Origin: Zea mays
Taxonomy: Eukaryota > Streptophyta > Magnoliopsida > Poales > Poaceae
Direction of reading: 5' to 3'
Length of the DNA stretch: 64,000 nt
NCBI RefSeq assembly: GCF_902167145.1
Contig: NC_050096.1
Location: 160,145,825-160,209,824, forward strand
Under the pieces are notes generated by a model, which did no database searches, was not told where the DNA came from, and was given only the letters and a program-made list of their open reading frames with translations. The position numbers and the translations under genes are program-made. Positions within the stretch are counted from its first letter, which is position 1. Each line of letters starts with the position of its first letter. Positions 11,514 through 23,127 of this stretch are shown one piece after another.

Positions 11514-12323
11514 TGATGCCAACACAAACCAAAGAAAATATGGAAGTACATAATTGAACTAGCTTGCATAACGTAAGTGCAAAGGTTGCTTGGAATTGAG
11601 CCAATATAACTACTCATAAGATATGCATGGATTGTTTCTTTGTTTTTTTAACATTTTGGACCACGCTTGCACCACATGTTTTATTTTTGCAAATTCTTTT
11701 GTAAATCCTTTTCAAAGTTCTTTTGCAGATAGTCAAAGGTAAATGAATAAGATTTTGCAAAGCATTTTCAAGATTTGAAATTTTCTCCCCCTGTTTCAAA
11801 TGCTTTTCCTTTGACTAAACAAAACTCCCCCTTAATGAAATCCTCCTCTTAGTGTTCAAGAGGGTTTTGATATTAATTTTGAAGAGGGTATACCAATTTG
11901 AAATTATATCACAAGTAAGATACCAATTTGAAAATACTCTTTGAAAAACTAAATTTTTGAAATTGGTGGTGGTGCGGTCCTTTTGCTTTGGGCTCTTACT
12001 CTCTCCCCCTTTGGCATGAATCGCCAAAAACGGAATCATTAGAGCCCTACTAATTACTCCCTCCTCCTTTGGTCATAATAGATGAGTGAAGATTATACCA
12101 AGGTTGGAGTCCTCTTGCTTTGGACTTTCCCCCAAAAGATGGAGAGATGCGTGGAGCGACGGCGAAGGATGAGTTGCGGAGTGGAAGCCTTTTGTCTTCG
12201 CCGAAGACTCCAATTCCCTTTCAATATACCTATGACTTGGTTTGAAATTCACTTGAAAACACATTAGTCATAGCACATGAAAGAGACATGATCAAAGGTA
12301 TATAAATTAACTATGTGTGCAGA

Positions 12324-15240
12324 TTAACAAAAGAAGTTCCTAGAATCAAGAATATTTAGCTCATGCCTAAGTTTGTTAAAAGTTTGTTCATCAAGTGGCT
12401 TGGTAAAGATATCGGCTAATTGATCTTTAGTATTAATGTAAGAAATCTCGATATCTCCCTTTTGTTGGTGATCCCTTAAAAAGTGATACTGAATGGCTAT
12501 GTGTTTAGTGCGGCTATGCTCGACGGGATTATCCGCCATTTTGATTGCACTCTCATTATCACATAGAAGAGGAACTTTGGTTAATTTGTAACCATAGTCC
12601 TTGAGGGTTTGCCTCATCCAAAGTAGTTGCACGCATACCTTTTGATAATTTGTAACCATTATCACATACCTTTTGATCGACGGATTTACCTCCCTCGTCG
12701 AGGTCGAGATGCCCATTGGTTCCCATGGGTGTTTTGATGGGTTTGACATCCTTCATTCCAAACTTGCTTAGAATATCTTGAGTGTACTTCGTTTGGCTTA
12801 GGAAGGTGCCTTCTTGGAGTTGCTTCACTTGAAATCCTAAGAAATACTTCAACTCCCCCATCATAGACATCTCGAACTTTTGTGTCATGATCCTACTAAA
12901 TTCTTCACATGTAGACTTGTTAGTAGACCCAAATATAATATCATCAACATAAATTTGGCATACAAACAAGTCATTTTCAAGAGTTTTAGTGAATAGAGTA
13001 GGATCGGCCTTTCTGACTTTGAATCCATTAGTGATAAGGAAATCCCTAAGGCATTCATACCATGCTCTTGGGGCTTGCTTGAGCCCATAAAGCGCCTTAG
13101 AGAGTTTATAGACATGGTTAGGGTACTCACTATCTTCAAAGCCAGGAGGTTGCTCAACATAGACTTCTTCCTTGATTGGTCCATTGAGGAAGGAACTTTT
13201 CACGTCCATTTGATAAAGCTTAAAGCCATGGTAAGTAGCATAGGCCAATAATATACGAATTGACTCAAGCCTAGCTACGGGTGCATAGGTTTCACCGAAG
13301 TCCAAACCTTCGACTTGGGAGTATCCCTTGGCCACAAGTCGAGCTTTGTTCCTTGTCACCACACCATGCTCATCTTGCTTGTTGCGGAAGACCCACTTGG
13401 TTCCTACAACATTTTGGTTAGGACGTGGAACTAGATGCCATACCTCATTCCTAGTGAAGTTGTTGAGCTCCTCTTGCATTGCCACCACCCAATCCGAATC
13501 TTGAAGTGCTTCCTCTACCCTGTGTGGCTCAATAGAGGAAACAAAAGAGTAATGCTCACAAAAATGTGCAACACGAGATCTAGTGGTTACCCCCTTATTA
13601 ATGTCGCCGAGGATGGTGTCGACGGGGTGATCTCGTTGGATTGCTTGGTGGACTCTTGGGTGTGGCGGCCTTTGTTCTTCATCCTCCTTGTCTTGATCAT
13701 TTGCATCTCCCCCTTGATCATTGTCGTCATCCTGAGGTGGCTCATTTGAGTGATCTTCTCCTTCATCAACCTGAGCCTCATCCTCATTTTGAGTCGGTGG
13801 AGATGCTTGCGTGGAGGAGGATGGTTGATCTTGTGCATTTGGAGGCTCTTCGGATTCCTTAGGACACACATCCCCAATGGGCATGTTCCTTAGCGCGATG
13901 CACGGAGCCTCTTCATCACCTATCTCATCAAGATCAACTTGCTCTGCTTGAGAGTCATTAGTCTCATCAAACACAACGTCACAAGAAACTTCAACTTGTC
14001 CGGAGGACTTGTTAAAGACTCTATATGCCCTTGTGCTTGAATCATATCCTAGTAAAAAGCCTTCTACAGTTTTAGGAGCAAATTTAGATTTTCTACCTCT
14101 TTTAACAAGAATAAAGCATTTGCTACCAAAGACTCTAAAATATGAAATGTTGGGCTTTTTACCGGTTAGGAGTTCATAAGATGTCTTCTTGAGGATTCGG
14201 TGTAGATATAACCGGTTGATGGCGTAGCAGGCGGTGTTGACCGCCTCGGCCCAAAACCGATCCGAAGTCTTGTACTCATCAAGCATGGTTCTTGCCATGT
14301 CCAATAGAGTTCTATTCTTCCTCTCCACTACACCATTTTGTTGTGGCGTGTAGGGAGAGGAGAACTCATGCTTGATGCCCTCCTCCTCAAGGAAGCCTTC
14401 AATTTGAGAGTTCTTGAACTCCGTCCCGTTGTCGCTTCTAATTTTCTTGATCCTTAAGATGAACTCATTTTGAGCCCGTCTCAAGAATCCCTTTAAGGTT
14501 TCTTGGGTTTGAGATTTTTCCTGCAAAAAGAATACCCAAGTGAAGCGAGAATAATCATCCACTATTACAAGACAATACTTACTCCCGCCGATGCTTATGT
14601 AAGCAATCGGGCCGAATAGATCCATGTGGAGTAGCTCAAGCGGCCTGTCGGTCGTCATGATGTTCTTGTGTGGATGATGGGCACCAACTTGCTTTCCTGC
14701 TTGGCATGCGCTACAAACCCTGTCTTTCTCAAAATGAACATTGGTTAGTCCTAAAATGTGCTCTCCCTTTAGAAGCTTATGAAGATTCTTCATCCCAACA
14801 TGGGCTAGTCGGCGGTGCCAGAGCCAACCCATGTTAGTCTTAGCAATTAAGCATGTGTCGAGTCCAGCTCTATCAAAATCTACTAAGTATAGCTGACCCT
14901 CTAACACACCCTTAAAGGCTATTGAATCATCACTTCTTCTAAAGACAGTGACACCTACATCAGTGAAAAGACAGTTGTAACCTATTTTGCATAATTGAGA
15001 TACAGAAAGCAAATTGTAATCGAATGAATCTACAAGAAAAACATTGGAAATAGAATGGTCAGGAGATATAGCAATTTTACCCAATCCTTTGACCAAACCT
15101 TGGTTTCCATCCCCGAATGTGATCTCTCGTTGGGGATCTTGGTTTTTCTCGTAGGAGGAGAACATTTTCTTCTCCCCAGTCATGTGGTTTGTGCACCCGC
15201 TATCGATGATCCAACTTGAGCCCCCGGATGCATAAACCTA
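12324..15240 (-). pseudogene. pol: Sirevirus B Pol: PR, integrase, RT and partial RNase H, with a deletion
   Basis: Read 15240 to 12324. The frame opens after a TAG at 15238-15240, in the +1 frame relative to the gag stop at 15251-15253. In order it shows the protease motif [11 protein letters not shown], the zinc-binding HRRLAHVG region, integrase ([29 protein letters not shown]), an acidic linker, and reverse transcriptase ([24 protein letters not shown]). Near 12645-12669 about 370 bp present in A are missing and replaced by a short filler, which shifts the frame and removes most of the first half of RNase H. The C-terminus (KADQLADIFTKPL-type) resumes in another frame to 12324. The long frame itself runs 15183-12559 from the first ATG. 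The RT core looks intact, but RNase H cannot be functional. Confidence 0.9.
12637..12678. other. Deletion breakpoint with filler DNA in B pol
   Basis: The join carries TAATTTGTAACCAT and ATTATCACATA. Each also occurs just downstream in pol (12582-12595 and 12555-12565), and ATACCTTTTGAT is present on both sides of the insert. This patchwork marks a deletion repaired with short templated copies. Confidence 0.7.
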
Positions 15241-15250
15241 CAAAACAAGT

Positions 15251-17917
15251 TTAGTTCTTGACTTTAGGTACCCAAACGGTTTTGGGTCCTTTGGCATTAG
15301 AAACAAGAACTTTGGGTACCCAAACACAAGTCTTGGAGCCCTTGTGTTTGCCCCCAACAAACTTGGCAACTACCTTGCCGGATTTGTTAGTTAAAACATA
15401 TGATGCATCAAAAGTTTTGAATGAAATGTCATGATCATTTGATGCATTAGGAGTTCTCTTCTTAGGCAACTTAGCACGGGTTGGTTGCCTAGAACTAGAT
15501 GTCTCACCCTTATACATAAAAGCATGATTTGGGCCAGAGTGAGACTTCCTAGAGTGAATTCTCCTAATCTTGCTCTCAGGATAACCTGCAGGGTACAAAA
15601 TGTAACCCTCGTTGTCCTAAGGCATGGGATCCTTGCCCTTAACAAAATTAGACAATCTTTTAGGAGGGGCACTAAGTTTGACATTGTCTCCCCTTTGGAA
15701 GCCAATGTCATCCTTGATGCCAGGGCGTCTCCCATTATAAAGCATACTACGAGCAAATTTAAATTTTTCATTCTCTAAGTTATGCTCGGCAATTTTAGCA
15801 TCTAATTTTGCTATATGATCATTTTGTTGTTTAATTAAAGACATGTGATCATGAATAGCATTAATATCAACATCTCTACATCTAGTACAAATAGAAGTGT
15901 GCTCAACGGTAGATGTAGAGGGTTTGCAAGATTTTAATTCTACAACCTTAGCATGTAATATATCATTTTCACTTCTAAGGTTAGAAATAGTAATATTGCA
16001 AACATCAAGATCTTTAGCCTTAGCAAATAATTTCTCATTTTCAATCCTAAGGCTAACAAGAGAAACATTCAACTCATCAATCCTAGCAAGTAGATCAACA
16101 TTATCATCTCTAGGATTGGAAGTTGAAATATTACAAACATGAGAATCAACCTTAGCAATTAATTTGGCATTTTCATTTCTAAGGTTGGCAATAGTGTCAT
16201 GGCATGTGCTTAGCTCACTAGTTAATTTCTCACATTTTTCTACCTCTAGAGCATAAGCATTTTTAACCTTAACATGCTTCTTATTTTCTTTAATTAGGAA
16301 GTCCTCTTGGGAATCCAAAAGGTCATCCTTCTCATGAATGGCACTAATTAATTCATTTAACTTTTCCTTTTGTTCCGTGTTAAGGTTGGCAAAAAGGGTA
16401 CGCAAATTATCTTCCTCATCACTAGCATTATCATCACTAGAAGATTCATATTTAGTGGAGGATTTTGATTTAACCTTCTTCCTTTTGCCGTCCTTTGCCA
16501 TGAGGCACTTGTGGCCGACGTTGGGGAAGAGAAGTCCCTTGGTGACGGCGATGTTGGCGGCGTCCTCGTCGTCGGAGGACTCGGTGGAGCTCTCGTCCGA
16601 GTCCCACTCCCGGCAAACATGGGCATCGCCGCCCTTCTTCTTGAGGTACCTCTTCTTTTCTCTTCTCTTGCCCTTCTTATCGTCGCCCCTGTCACTGTCA
16701 CTAGATAGTGGACATTAAGCAATAAAATGACCGGGCTTACCACATTTGTAGCAAACTTTTTTGGAGCGGGAATTGTAGTCTTTCCCCCTCCTTTGCTTGA
16801 GGATTTGACGGAAACTCTTGATGATGAGTGTCATCTCCTCGTTGTCGAGCTTGGAAGCGTCGATGGGTTGTCTACTTGATGTAGACACCTCCTTCTTCTC
16901 CTCTGTTGCCTTGAATGCGACCGGTTGTGCTTCGGGTGTGGAGGAGATGCCTTGCTCGATGATTTTCTTTGAGCCTTTAATCATTAGCTCAAAGCTCACA
17001 AATTTTCCTATGACTTCCTCGGGAGACATTAGCTTATATCTAGGATCACCTCGAATTAATTGAACTTGTGTAGAGTTAAGAAATACGAGGGATCTAAGAA
17101 TAACCTTGACCATCTCATGGTCATCCCATTTTTCGCTCCCGAGGTTGCGCACTTGGTTCACCAAGGTCTTCAAGCGGTTGTACATAGCTTGTGGATCCTC
17201 CCCTTGATGAAGCATGAAGCGACCGAGCTCCCCCTCGATCGTTTCCCGCTTGGTGATCTTTGTCACCTCGTATCCTTCGTGCGCGGTCTTGAGTACGTCC
17301 CAAATTTCCTTCGCACTTTTTAACCCTTGCACCTTATTATACTCCTCTCGACTTAGAGAGGTGAGGAGTATAGTAGTGGCTTGGGAGTTAAAGTGGTGAA
17401 TTTGGGCCGCCTCGTCCGAGTCGTAGTCTTCATCCCCTACGGATGGTACCTGTACACCAAACTCAACAACATTCCATATGCTTGTGTGGAGTGAGGTTAG
17501 ATGATGCCTCATTTTGTCACTCCACATATTATAATCTTCACCGTCAAAAACCGGTGGTTTGCCTAATGGAACGGAGAGCAAAGGAGTACGTTTTGAAATA
17601 TGGGGATAACGTAGACGAATCTTACTATACTTCTTGCGCTCTTGGCGCTTAGAAGTAACGGACGGTGCATCGGAGTCGGAGGTCGATGGTGATGAAGAGT
17701 CGGTCTCGTAGTAGACCACTTTCCTCATCCTTTTGTGTTTGTCGCCTCTCCGATCCGACTTGTGGGAGGAGGATTTCTTCTCCTTCCCCTTCCCTTTGTT
17801 GGAGGAGTTTTTCTTCTCCTTCCTCTTGTTGCGGGACTCTTCCGATGAAGTCGACCCGTGGCTTGTAGCGGGCTTGTCGCCGGTCTCCATCTCCCTCTTG
17901 GCGAGTTCTCCCGACAT
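15251..17917 (-). pseudogene. gag: Sirevirus B Gag with two nonsense codons
   Basis: Read 17917 to 15251, all in one frame. A serine/lysine-rich N-terminus precedes the copia Gag core and a zinc knuckle CYKCGKPGHFIA, where a TAA at 16715-16717 replaces the lysine codon found in C and removes the last cysteine. The frame then continues through a coiled-coil region, with asparagine- and leucine-rich repeats near 15900-16300, to a second nonsense codon, TAG at 15617-15619, where C has a glutamine codon. The remaining C-terminal tail (15598-15251) ends with the normal stop. Length, order and tail match the C Gag closely. The product would be a truncated protein without a complete nucleocapsid finger. 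Confidence 0.9.
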
Positions 17918-17950
17918 TACTTCGAGCGGTTAGGCTCTAATGAAGCACCG

Positions 17951-17969
17951 GCTCCGATAATAGTCGCCT
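17951..17969 (-). other. Damaged PBS/LTR junction of Sirevirus B
   Basis: Read on the minus strand the junction is GGCGACTATTATCGGAGC. In C the matching sequence has CAATTGG between GACTAT and TATCAGAGC. The seven missing bases include the terminal CA of the LTR and the first bases of the primer-binding site; TAT at both edges is a possible microhomology. Confidence 0.8.
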
Positions 17970-19142
17970 AGAGGGGGGTGAATAGGGCAAAACTGAAATT
18001 CTCAAAAAATAATCACAACTACAAGCCGGGTTAGCGTTAGAAATATAATCAAGTCCGCGAGAGAGGGTGTAAAACAAATCGCAAGCAAATAAGAGGTGTG
18101 ACACGTGGATTTGTTTTACCGAGGTTCGGTTCTTGCAAACCTACTCCCCGTTGAGGTGGTCACGAAGACCGGGTCTCTTTCAACCCTTTCCCTCTCTCAA
18201 ACGGTCCCTCGGACCAAGTGAGCTTTCTCTTCTCAATCACTTGGAACACAAAGTTCCTACAAGGACCACCACAAGATTGGTGTCTCTTGCCTCAATTACA
18301 AGTGAGTTTGATCGCAATAAAGAATCAAGAAAGAAGAAAGCAATCCAAGCGCAAGAGCTCGAAAGAACACAAGCAAATCTCTCTCACTAGTCACTAAAGC
18401 TTTGTGTTGAATTTGGGAGAGGATTTGATCTCTTGAGTGTGTCTAGAATTGAATGCCTAGCTCTTGTAAGTGGTTGGAAGTATGAAAACTTGGATGTCTT
18501 GAATGTGGGGTGGTTGGGGGTATTTATAGCCCCAACCACCAAACTAGCCGTTTGGTGGGGCTGACTGTCGTATGGTGCACCGGACAGTCCGGTGCACACC
18601 GGACATGTCCGGTGCGCCAGCCACGTCACCAAAGCCGTTGGGTTCCGACCGTTGGAGCTCTGTCTTTTGGGCCCGCCTGGATGTCCGGTGACGCACCGGA
18701 CATGTACTGTAGAGTGTCCGGTGCGCCAGTATGGGCGTGCCTGACTTCTGTGCGCGCTGACGCGCATTTAATGTGCTGCAGGTGGCCGTTGGCGCCGAAG
18801 TATCCGTTGCTTCGATGTCACACCAGACAATCCGGTGTACACCGGACATGTCCGGTGAATTATAGCGGACTATCCGTTGCGAATTCCCGAAGCTGGCGAG
18901 TTCCAGAGCCGCTCTTCCTTGGAGCACCGGACACTGTCCGGTGTACACCGGACAGTCCGGTGAATTATAGCGGAGCGCCTCCGGATTTTCCCGAAGGAGA
19001 CGAGTTTGACTTGGAGTCCTCTAGTGCACCGGACAGTCCGGTGCGCCAGACCAGAGGTGCCTTCGGTTATCCCTTTGCTCTTTTGTTGAACCCAATACTT
19101 GGTCTTTTTATTGGCTAAGTGTGAACTTTTGACACCTGTATA
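17960..19142 (-). repeat. Sirevirus B 5' LTR, larger part
   Basis: This matches the 3' LTR at 10188 onward with scattered substitutions and a missing palindrome unit near 19030. It stops at GTATA (19138-19142), where element C is inserted, and resumes after 24039. Confidence 0.9.
19138..19142. repeat. 5-bp target-site duplication of Sirevirus C, left copy (GTATA)
   Basis: GTATA occurs directly before the opening TG of C and again at 24035-24039, directly after its terminal CA. Confidence 0.9.
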
Positions 19143-19341
19143 TGAAAGGGAATTAGGCTTACACCTAGTTCCTAAATAATTTTGGTGGTTGAATTGCCCA
19201 ACACAAATATTGGACTGACTAGTTTGCTCTAGTGTATAAGTTATACAGGTGCAAAAGGTTCACATCTAGCCAATAAAAAGACCAAGTGTTGGATTCAACA
19301 AAGGAGCAATAAGGCAACCGAGGGCACCTCTGGCTGGAGGC

Positions 19342-19828
19342 ACCGGACTGTCCGGTGTGCACCGGACAGTGTCCGGTGCGCCCGTAGACTTCGACTTCAA
19401 CCCTTCGCCCTCGGGAATTCGCGGAGGCCGGCGCGCTATAATTCACCGGACTGTCCGGTGTGCACCGGACATGTCCGGTGCGCCAACGAACCGCGGCCTC
19501 CGGAACTCGCCAGCCTCGGGTTCGCGCGGCAGCCGCTCCGCTAAAATTCACCGGACTGTCCGGTGTGCACCGGACTGTCCGGTGAACCACGGAGCAACGG
19601 CTACTTCCGCGCCAACGGTCACCTGCAAGCGCATTTAATGCGCGCTCTGCGCGCGCTGTCGGCAGGCGCGCCCATACCGATGCACCGGACAATGAACAGT
19701 TCATGTCCGGTGTACACCGGACATCCAGGCGGGGCCACATGTCAGAGCTCCAACGGTCAGAATCCAACGGCAACGATGACGTGGCAGGGGGCACCGGACT
19801 GTCCGGTGTGCACCGGACTGTCCGGTGC
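19342..19828. promoter_or_regulatory. CACCGGACTGTCCGGTG palindrome cluster in LTR C
   Basis: The 17-bp palindrome and close variants repeat through the U3 region, often as pairs joined by TG. Tandem palindromes of this kind are a described conserved feature of Sirevirus LTRs. A regulatory role is likely but unproven. They also create long spurious ORFs on both strands. Confidence 0.75.
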
Positions 19829-19877
19829 GCCATCGAACAGAGAGCTCCCAGCAACGGCCACATTTGGTGGTTGGGGC

Positions 19878-19885
19878 TATAAATA
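19878..19885 (+). promoter_or_regulatory. TATA box of LTR C
   Basis: TATAAATA within GGGGCTATAAATACCCC, 50 bp after the last palindrome. The same box is in the 3' LTR and, inverted, in both B LTRs. Confidence 0.65.
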
Positions 19886-20454
19886 CCCCAACCACCCCAC
19901 CATTCATTGCATCCAAGTTTTCCAACTTCCAACCACTTACAAGAGCTAGGCATTCAATTCTAGACACATACAAAGAGATCAAATCCTCTCCAATTCCACT
20001 CAAGCCTTTAGTGACTAGCGAGAGAGATTTGCCGTGTTCTTTTGAGCTCTTGCGCTTGGATTGCATTCTTTCTTTCTCTTGTGCTCTTGTGATCAACACT
20101 CGATTGTAACCGAGGCAAGAGGCACCGATTGTGTGGTGGCCCTTGCGGGGAAGTTTTGTTCCCGGTTGATTGAGAAGAAGGAAAGCTCACTCGGTCCGAG
20201 GGACCGTTTGAGAGAGGGAAGGGTTGAAAGAGACCCGGCCTTTGTGGCCTCCTCAACGGGGAGTAGGTTTGCGAGAACCGAACCTCGGTAAAACAAATCC
20301 GCGTGTCACTCTCCTTATTTGCTTGCGATTTGTTTTGCGCCCTCTCTCGCGGACTCGTTTATATTTCTAACGCTAACCCGGCTTGTAGTTGTGATTATTT
20401 TTCTAAATTTCAGTTTCGCCCTATTCACCCCCCCCCCTCTAGGCGACTATCAAT

Positions 20455-20466
20455 TGGTATCAGAGC
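20455..20466 (+). other. Primer-binding site of Sirevirus C
   Basis: TGGTATCAGAGC, two bases after the LTR, matches the initiator Met-tRNA 3' end and is intact, unlike in B. Confidence 0.88.
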
Positions 20467-20499
20467 CGGTGCTTCATTAGAGCCTAACCGCTCGAAGTG

Positions 20500-23127
20500 A
20501 TGTCGGGAGATCACGCCAAGAAGGAGATGGAGACCGGCGAAAAGCCCACTACAAGCTACGGGAGCACTTCATCGGAAGAGTCCCGCACCAAAAGGAGGGA
20601 GAAGAAGAAGAGCTCCTCCAACAAAGGGAAGGAGAAGAAATCTTCTTCTCACCACAAAGAGAAGAAGGAAAAATCTTCTTCCCACAAGCCGCATCGGAAA
20701 GGCGACAAGCACAAGAGGATGAGGAAGGTGGTCTACTACGAGACCGACACTTCATCAACATCGACCTCCGACTCCGATGCGCCCTCCGTCACTTCTAAGC
20801 GCCAAGAGCGCAAGAAGTATAGTAAGATCCCCCTACGCTACCCTCGCATTCCTAAACATACACCTTTACTTTCCGTCCCATTAGGCAAACCACCAACTTT
20901 TAATGGTGAAGATTATGCTATGTGGAGTAATTTGATGCGATTTCATCTAACCTCTCTCCACAAAAGAATATGGGATGTTGTTGAGTACGGTGTACAGGTA
21001 CCATCAATAGGGGATGAGGACTATGACACGGACGAAGTGGCCCAAATCGAGCACTTCAACTCCCAAGCCGCAACCATCCTCCTTGCCTCCCTAAGCAAGG
21101 AGGAATACAACAAAGTACAAGGATTGAAGAACGCCAAGGAGATTTGGGACCTACTCAAGACGGCGCACGAGGGTGATGAACTCACCAAGATCACCAAGCG
21201 GGAAACGATCGAGGGGGAGCTCGGTCGCTTCCGTCTTCGCCAAGGGGAGGAGCCACAAGACATGTACAACCGGCTCAAGACCTTGGTGAACCAAGTGCGC
21301 AACCTCGGGAGCACAAAATGGGATGACCACGAAGTGGTTAAGGTTATTCTAAGAGCTCTTATTTTTCTTAACCCCACTCAAGTACAATTAATTCGTGGGA
21401 ATCCTAGATATCCACTAATGACCCCCGAGGAAGTTATCGGGAATTTTGTGAGTTTTGAATGCATGATTAAGGGCTCCAAGAAGATCAACGAGCTTGACGA
21501 GCCTTCCACCTCCGAGGCGCAACCGGTGGCCTTCAAGGCAACGGAGGAGAAGAAGGAGGAGTCTACACCAAGTAGACAACCAATTGACGCCTCCAAGCTC
21601 GACAACGAGGAGATGGCCCTAATCATCAAAAGCTTTCGGCAAATTCTCAAGCAACGGAAGGGGAAGGACTACAAACCCCGTTCCAAGAAGGTTTGCTACA
21701 AGTGTGGTAAGCCCGGTCACTTTATTGCAAAATGTCCTATGTCTAGTGACAGTGACAGGGGCGACGACAAGAAGGGAAGAAGAAAGGAGAAGAAGAAGTA
21801 TTACAAGAAGAAGGGCGGCGATGCCCATGTTTGTCGGGAGTGGGACTCCGACGAAAGCTCAAGCGACTCCTCCGACGACGAGGACGCCGCCAACATCGCC
21901 GTCACCAAGGGACTCCTCTTCCCAAACGTCGGCCACAAGTGTCTCATGGCCAAGGACGGCAAAAAGAAGGTAAAATCAAGGTCCTCCACTAAATATGAAA
22001 CATCTAGTGATGAGGATGATGATAAAAATGAGGAGGATAACTTGCGCATTTTTTTTGCTAACCTTAACATGGAACAAAAGGAAAAATTAAATGAACTAAT
22101 TAGTGCCATCCATGAAAAGGATGATCTCTTGGACTCCCAAGAGGACTTCTTAATCAAGGAGAATAAGAAATATGTTAAGGTTAAAAATGCTTATGCTGTA
22201 GAAGTAGAAAAATGTAACAAATTATCTAGTGAGCTAAGCACATGCCATGACACAATTGCCAACCTTAGAAATGAAAATGTTAAATTAATTGCTAAGGTTG
22301 ATTCTCATGTTTGCATTGATCCTAGAAATGATAATGTTGATTTGCTTGCTAGGATTGATGAGTTAAATGTTTCTATTGCTAGCCTTAGAAATGAGAATGA
22401 GAAACTAATTGCTAAGGCTAAAGATTTTGATGTTTGCAATGCTACTATTTCCGACCTTAGAACTAAAAACGATATGTTGCATGCTAAGGTTGTTGAACTT
22501 AAATCTTGCAAACCCTCTACATCTAATGTTGAGAATGTTTCCATTTGTACTAGATGTAGAGATATTAATGTTGATGCTATCCATAATCACCTAGCCTTAA
22601 TTAAAAAACAAAATGATCACATAGCACAACTTAATGCTAAGATTAGTGAGCATGACTTAGAAAATGAAAAATTTAAATTTGCTAGAAGCATGCTCTATAA
22701 TGGGAGACGCCCTGGCATTAAGGATGGCATTGGCTTCCAAAGGGGAGACAATGTCAAACTTAATGCCCCTCCTAAAAATTTGTCTAACTTTGTTAAGGGC
22801 AAGGCTCCCATGCCTCAGGATAACGAGGGTTACATTTTGTACCCTGCCGGTTATCCCGAGAGCAAGATTAGGAGAATTCAACAAAGGAGCAATAAGGCAA
22901 CCGAGGGCACCTCTGGCTGGAGGCACCGGACTGTCCGGTGTGCACCGGACAGTGTCCGGTGCGCCCGTAGACTTCGACTTCAACCCTTCGCCCTCGGGAA
23001 TTCGCGGAGGCCGGCGTGCTATAATTCACCGGACTGTCCGGTGTGCACCGGACATGTCCGGTGCGCCAACGAACCGCGGCCTCCGGAACTCGCCAGCCTC
23101 GGGTTCGCGCGGCAGCCGCTCCGCTAA
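20500..23127 (+). CDS. gag: Sirevirus C Gag fused in frame to LTR sequence
   Basis: The frame opens at two successive ATG codons (20497 and 20500). I chose the second because the B Gag begins MSGE at that point. In order: a serine/lysine-rich N-terminus, the copia Gag core (about residues 130-330), a complete zinc knuckle CYKCGKPGHFIAKC near residue 405, an acidic stretch, a coiled-coil segment rich in NEN/LRNEN repeats, and a conserved tail PAGYPESKIRRI. At about residue 793 the deletion at 22876-22880 joins it in frame to the 3' LTR, adding some 83 arginine/cysteine-rich residues encoded by the palindromes before the stop at 23127. No pol follows. The frame has no internal stop up to the join. 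The fusion tail is an accident of deletion, not a domain. Confidence 0.88.
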   Translation: MSGDHAKKEMETGEKPTTSYGSTSSEESRTKRREKKKSSSNKGKEKKSSSHHKEKKEKSSSHKPHRKGDKHKRMRKVVYYETDTSSTSTSDSDAPSVTSKRQERKKYSKIPLRYPRIPKHTPLLSVPLGKPPTFNGEDYAMWSNLMRFHLTSLHKRIWDVVEYGVQVPSIGDEDYDTDEVAQIEHFNSQAATILLASLSKEEYNKVQGLKNAKEIWDLLKTAHEGDELTKITKRETIEGELGRFRLRQGEEPQDMYNRLKTLVNQVRNLGSTKWDDHEVVKVILRALIFLNPTQVQLIRGNPRYPLMTPEEVIGNFVSFECMIKGSKKINELDEPSTSEAQPVAFKATEEKKEESTPSRQPIDASKLDNEEMALIIKSFRQILKQRKGKDYKPRSKKVCYKCGKPGHFIAKCPMSSDSDRGDDKKGRRKEKKKYYKKKGGDAHVCREWDSDESSSDSSDDEDAANIAVTKGLLFPNVGHKCLMAKDGKKKVKSRSSTKYETSSDEDDDKNEEDNLRIFFANLNMEQKEKLNELISAIHEKDDLLDSQEDFLIKENKKYVKVKNAYAVEVEKCNKLSSELSTCHDTIANLRNENVKLIAKVDSHVCIDPRNDNVDLLARIDELNVSIASLRNENEKLIAKAKDFDVCNATISDLRTKNDMLHAKVVELKSCKPSTSNVENVSICTRCRDINVDAIHNHLALIKKQNDHIAQLNAKISEHDLENEKFKFARSMLYNGRRPGIKDGIGFQRGDNVKLNAPPKNLSNFVKGKAPMPQDNEGYILYPAGYPESKIRRIQQRSNKATEGTSGWRHRTVRCAPDSVRCARRLRLQPFALGNSRRPACYNSPDCPVCTGHVRCANEPRPPELASLGFARQPLR

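Larger units (their letters stand above)
19143..20452 (+). repeat. Sirevirus C 5' LTR (1,310 bp)
   Basis: It starts TGAAAGGGAATTAGG and ends CTCTAGGCGACTATCA. At least eight complete or partial CACCGGAC/GTCCGGTG palindromes lie between about 19342 and 19828, upstream of a TATA box at 19878-19885. A long C tract precedes the end. It is the same family as the B LTR. Confidence 0.93.

Noticed and set aside
19342..19828. CRISPR-like array of spaced repeats
   Set aside because: The repeats are palindromes at irregular spacing in a plant LTR and occur in all copies of the family.
19219..19953. Long frames on both strands through the LTR palindromes (also 10739-11383, 18510-19118, 22868-23536)
   Set aside because: They recur identically in every LTR copy and are built from CACCGGAC repeats read as HRTVRCTPDSPV-like peptides. 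They are artefacts of palindromic DNA.
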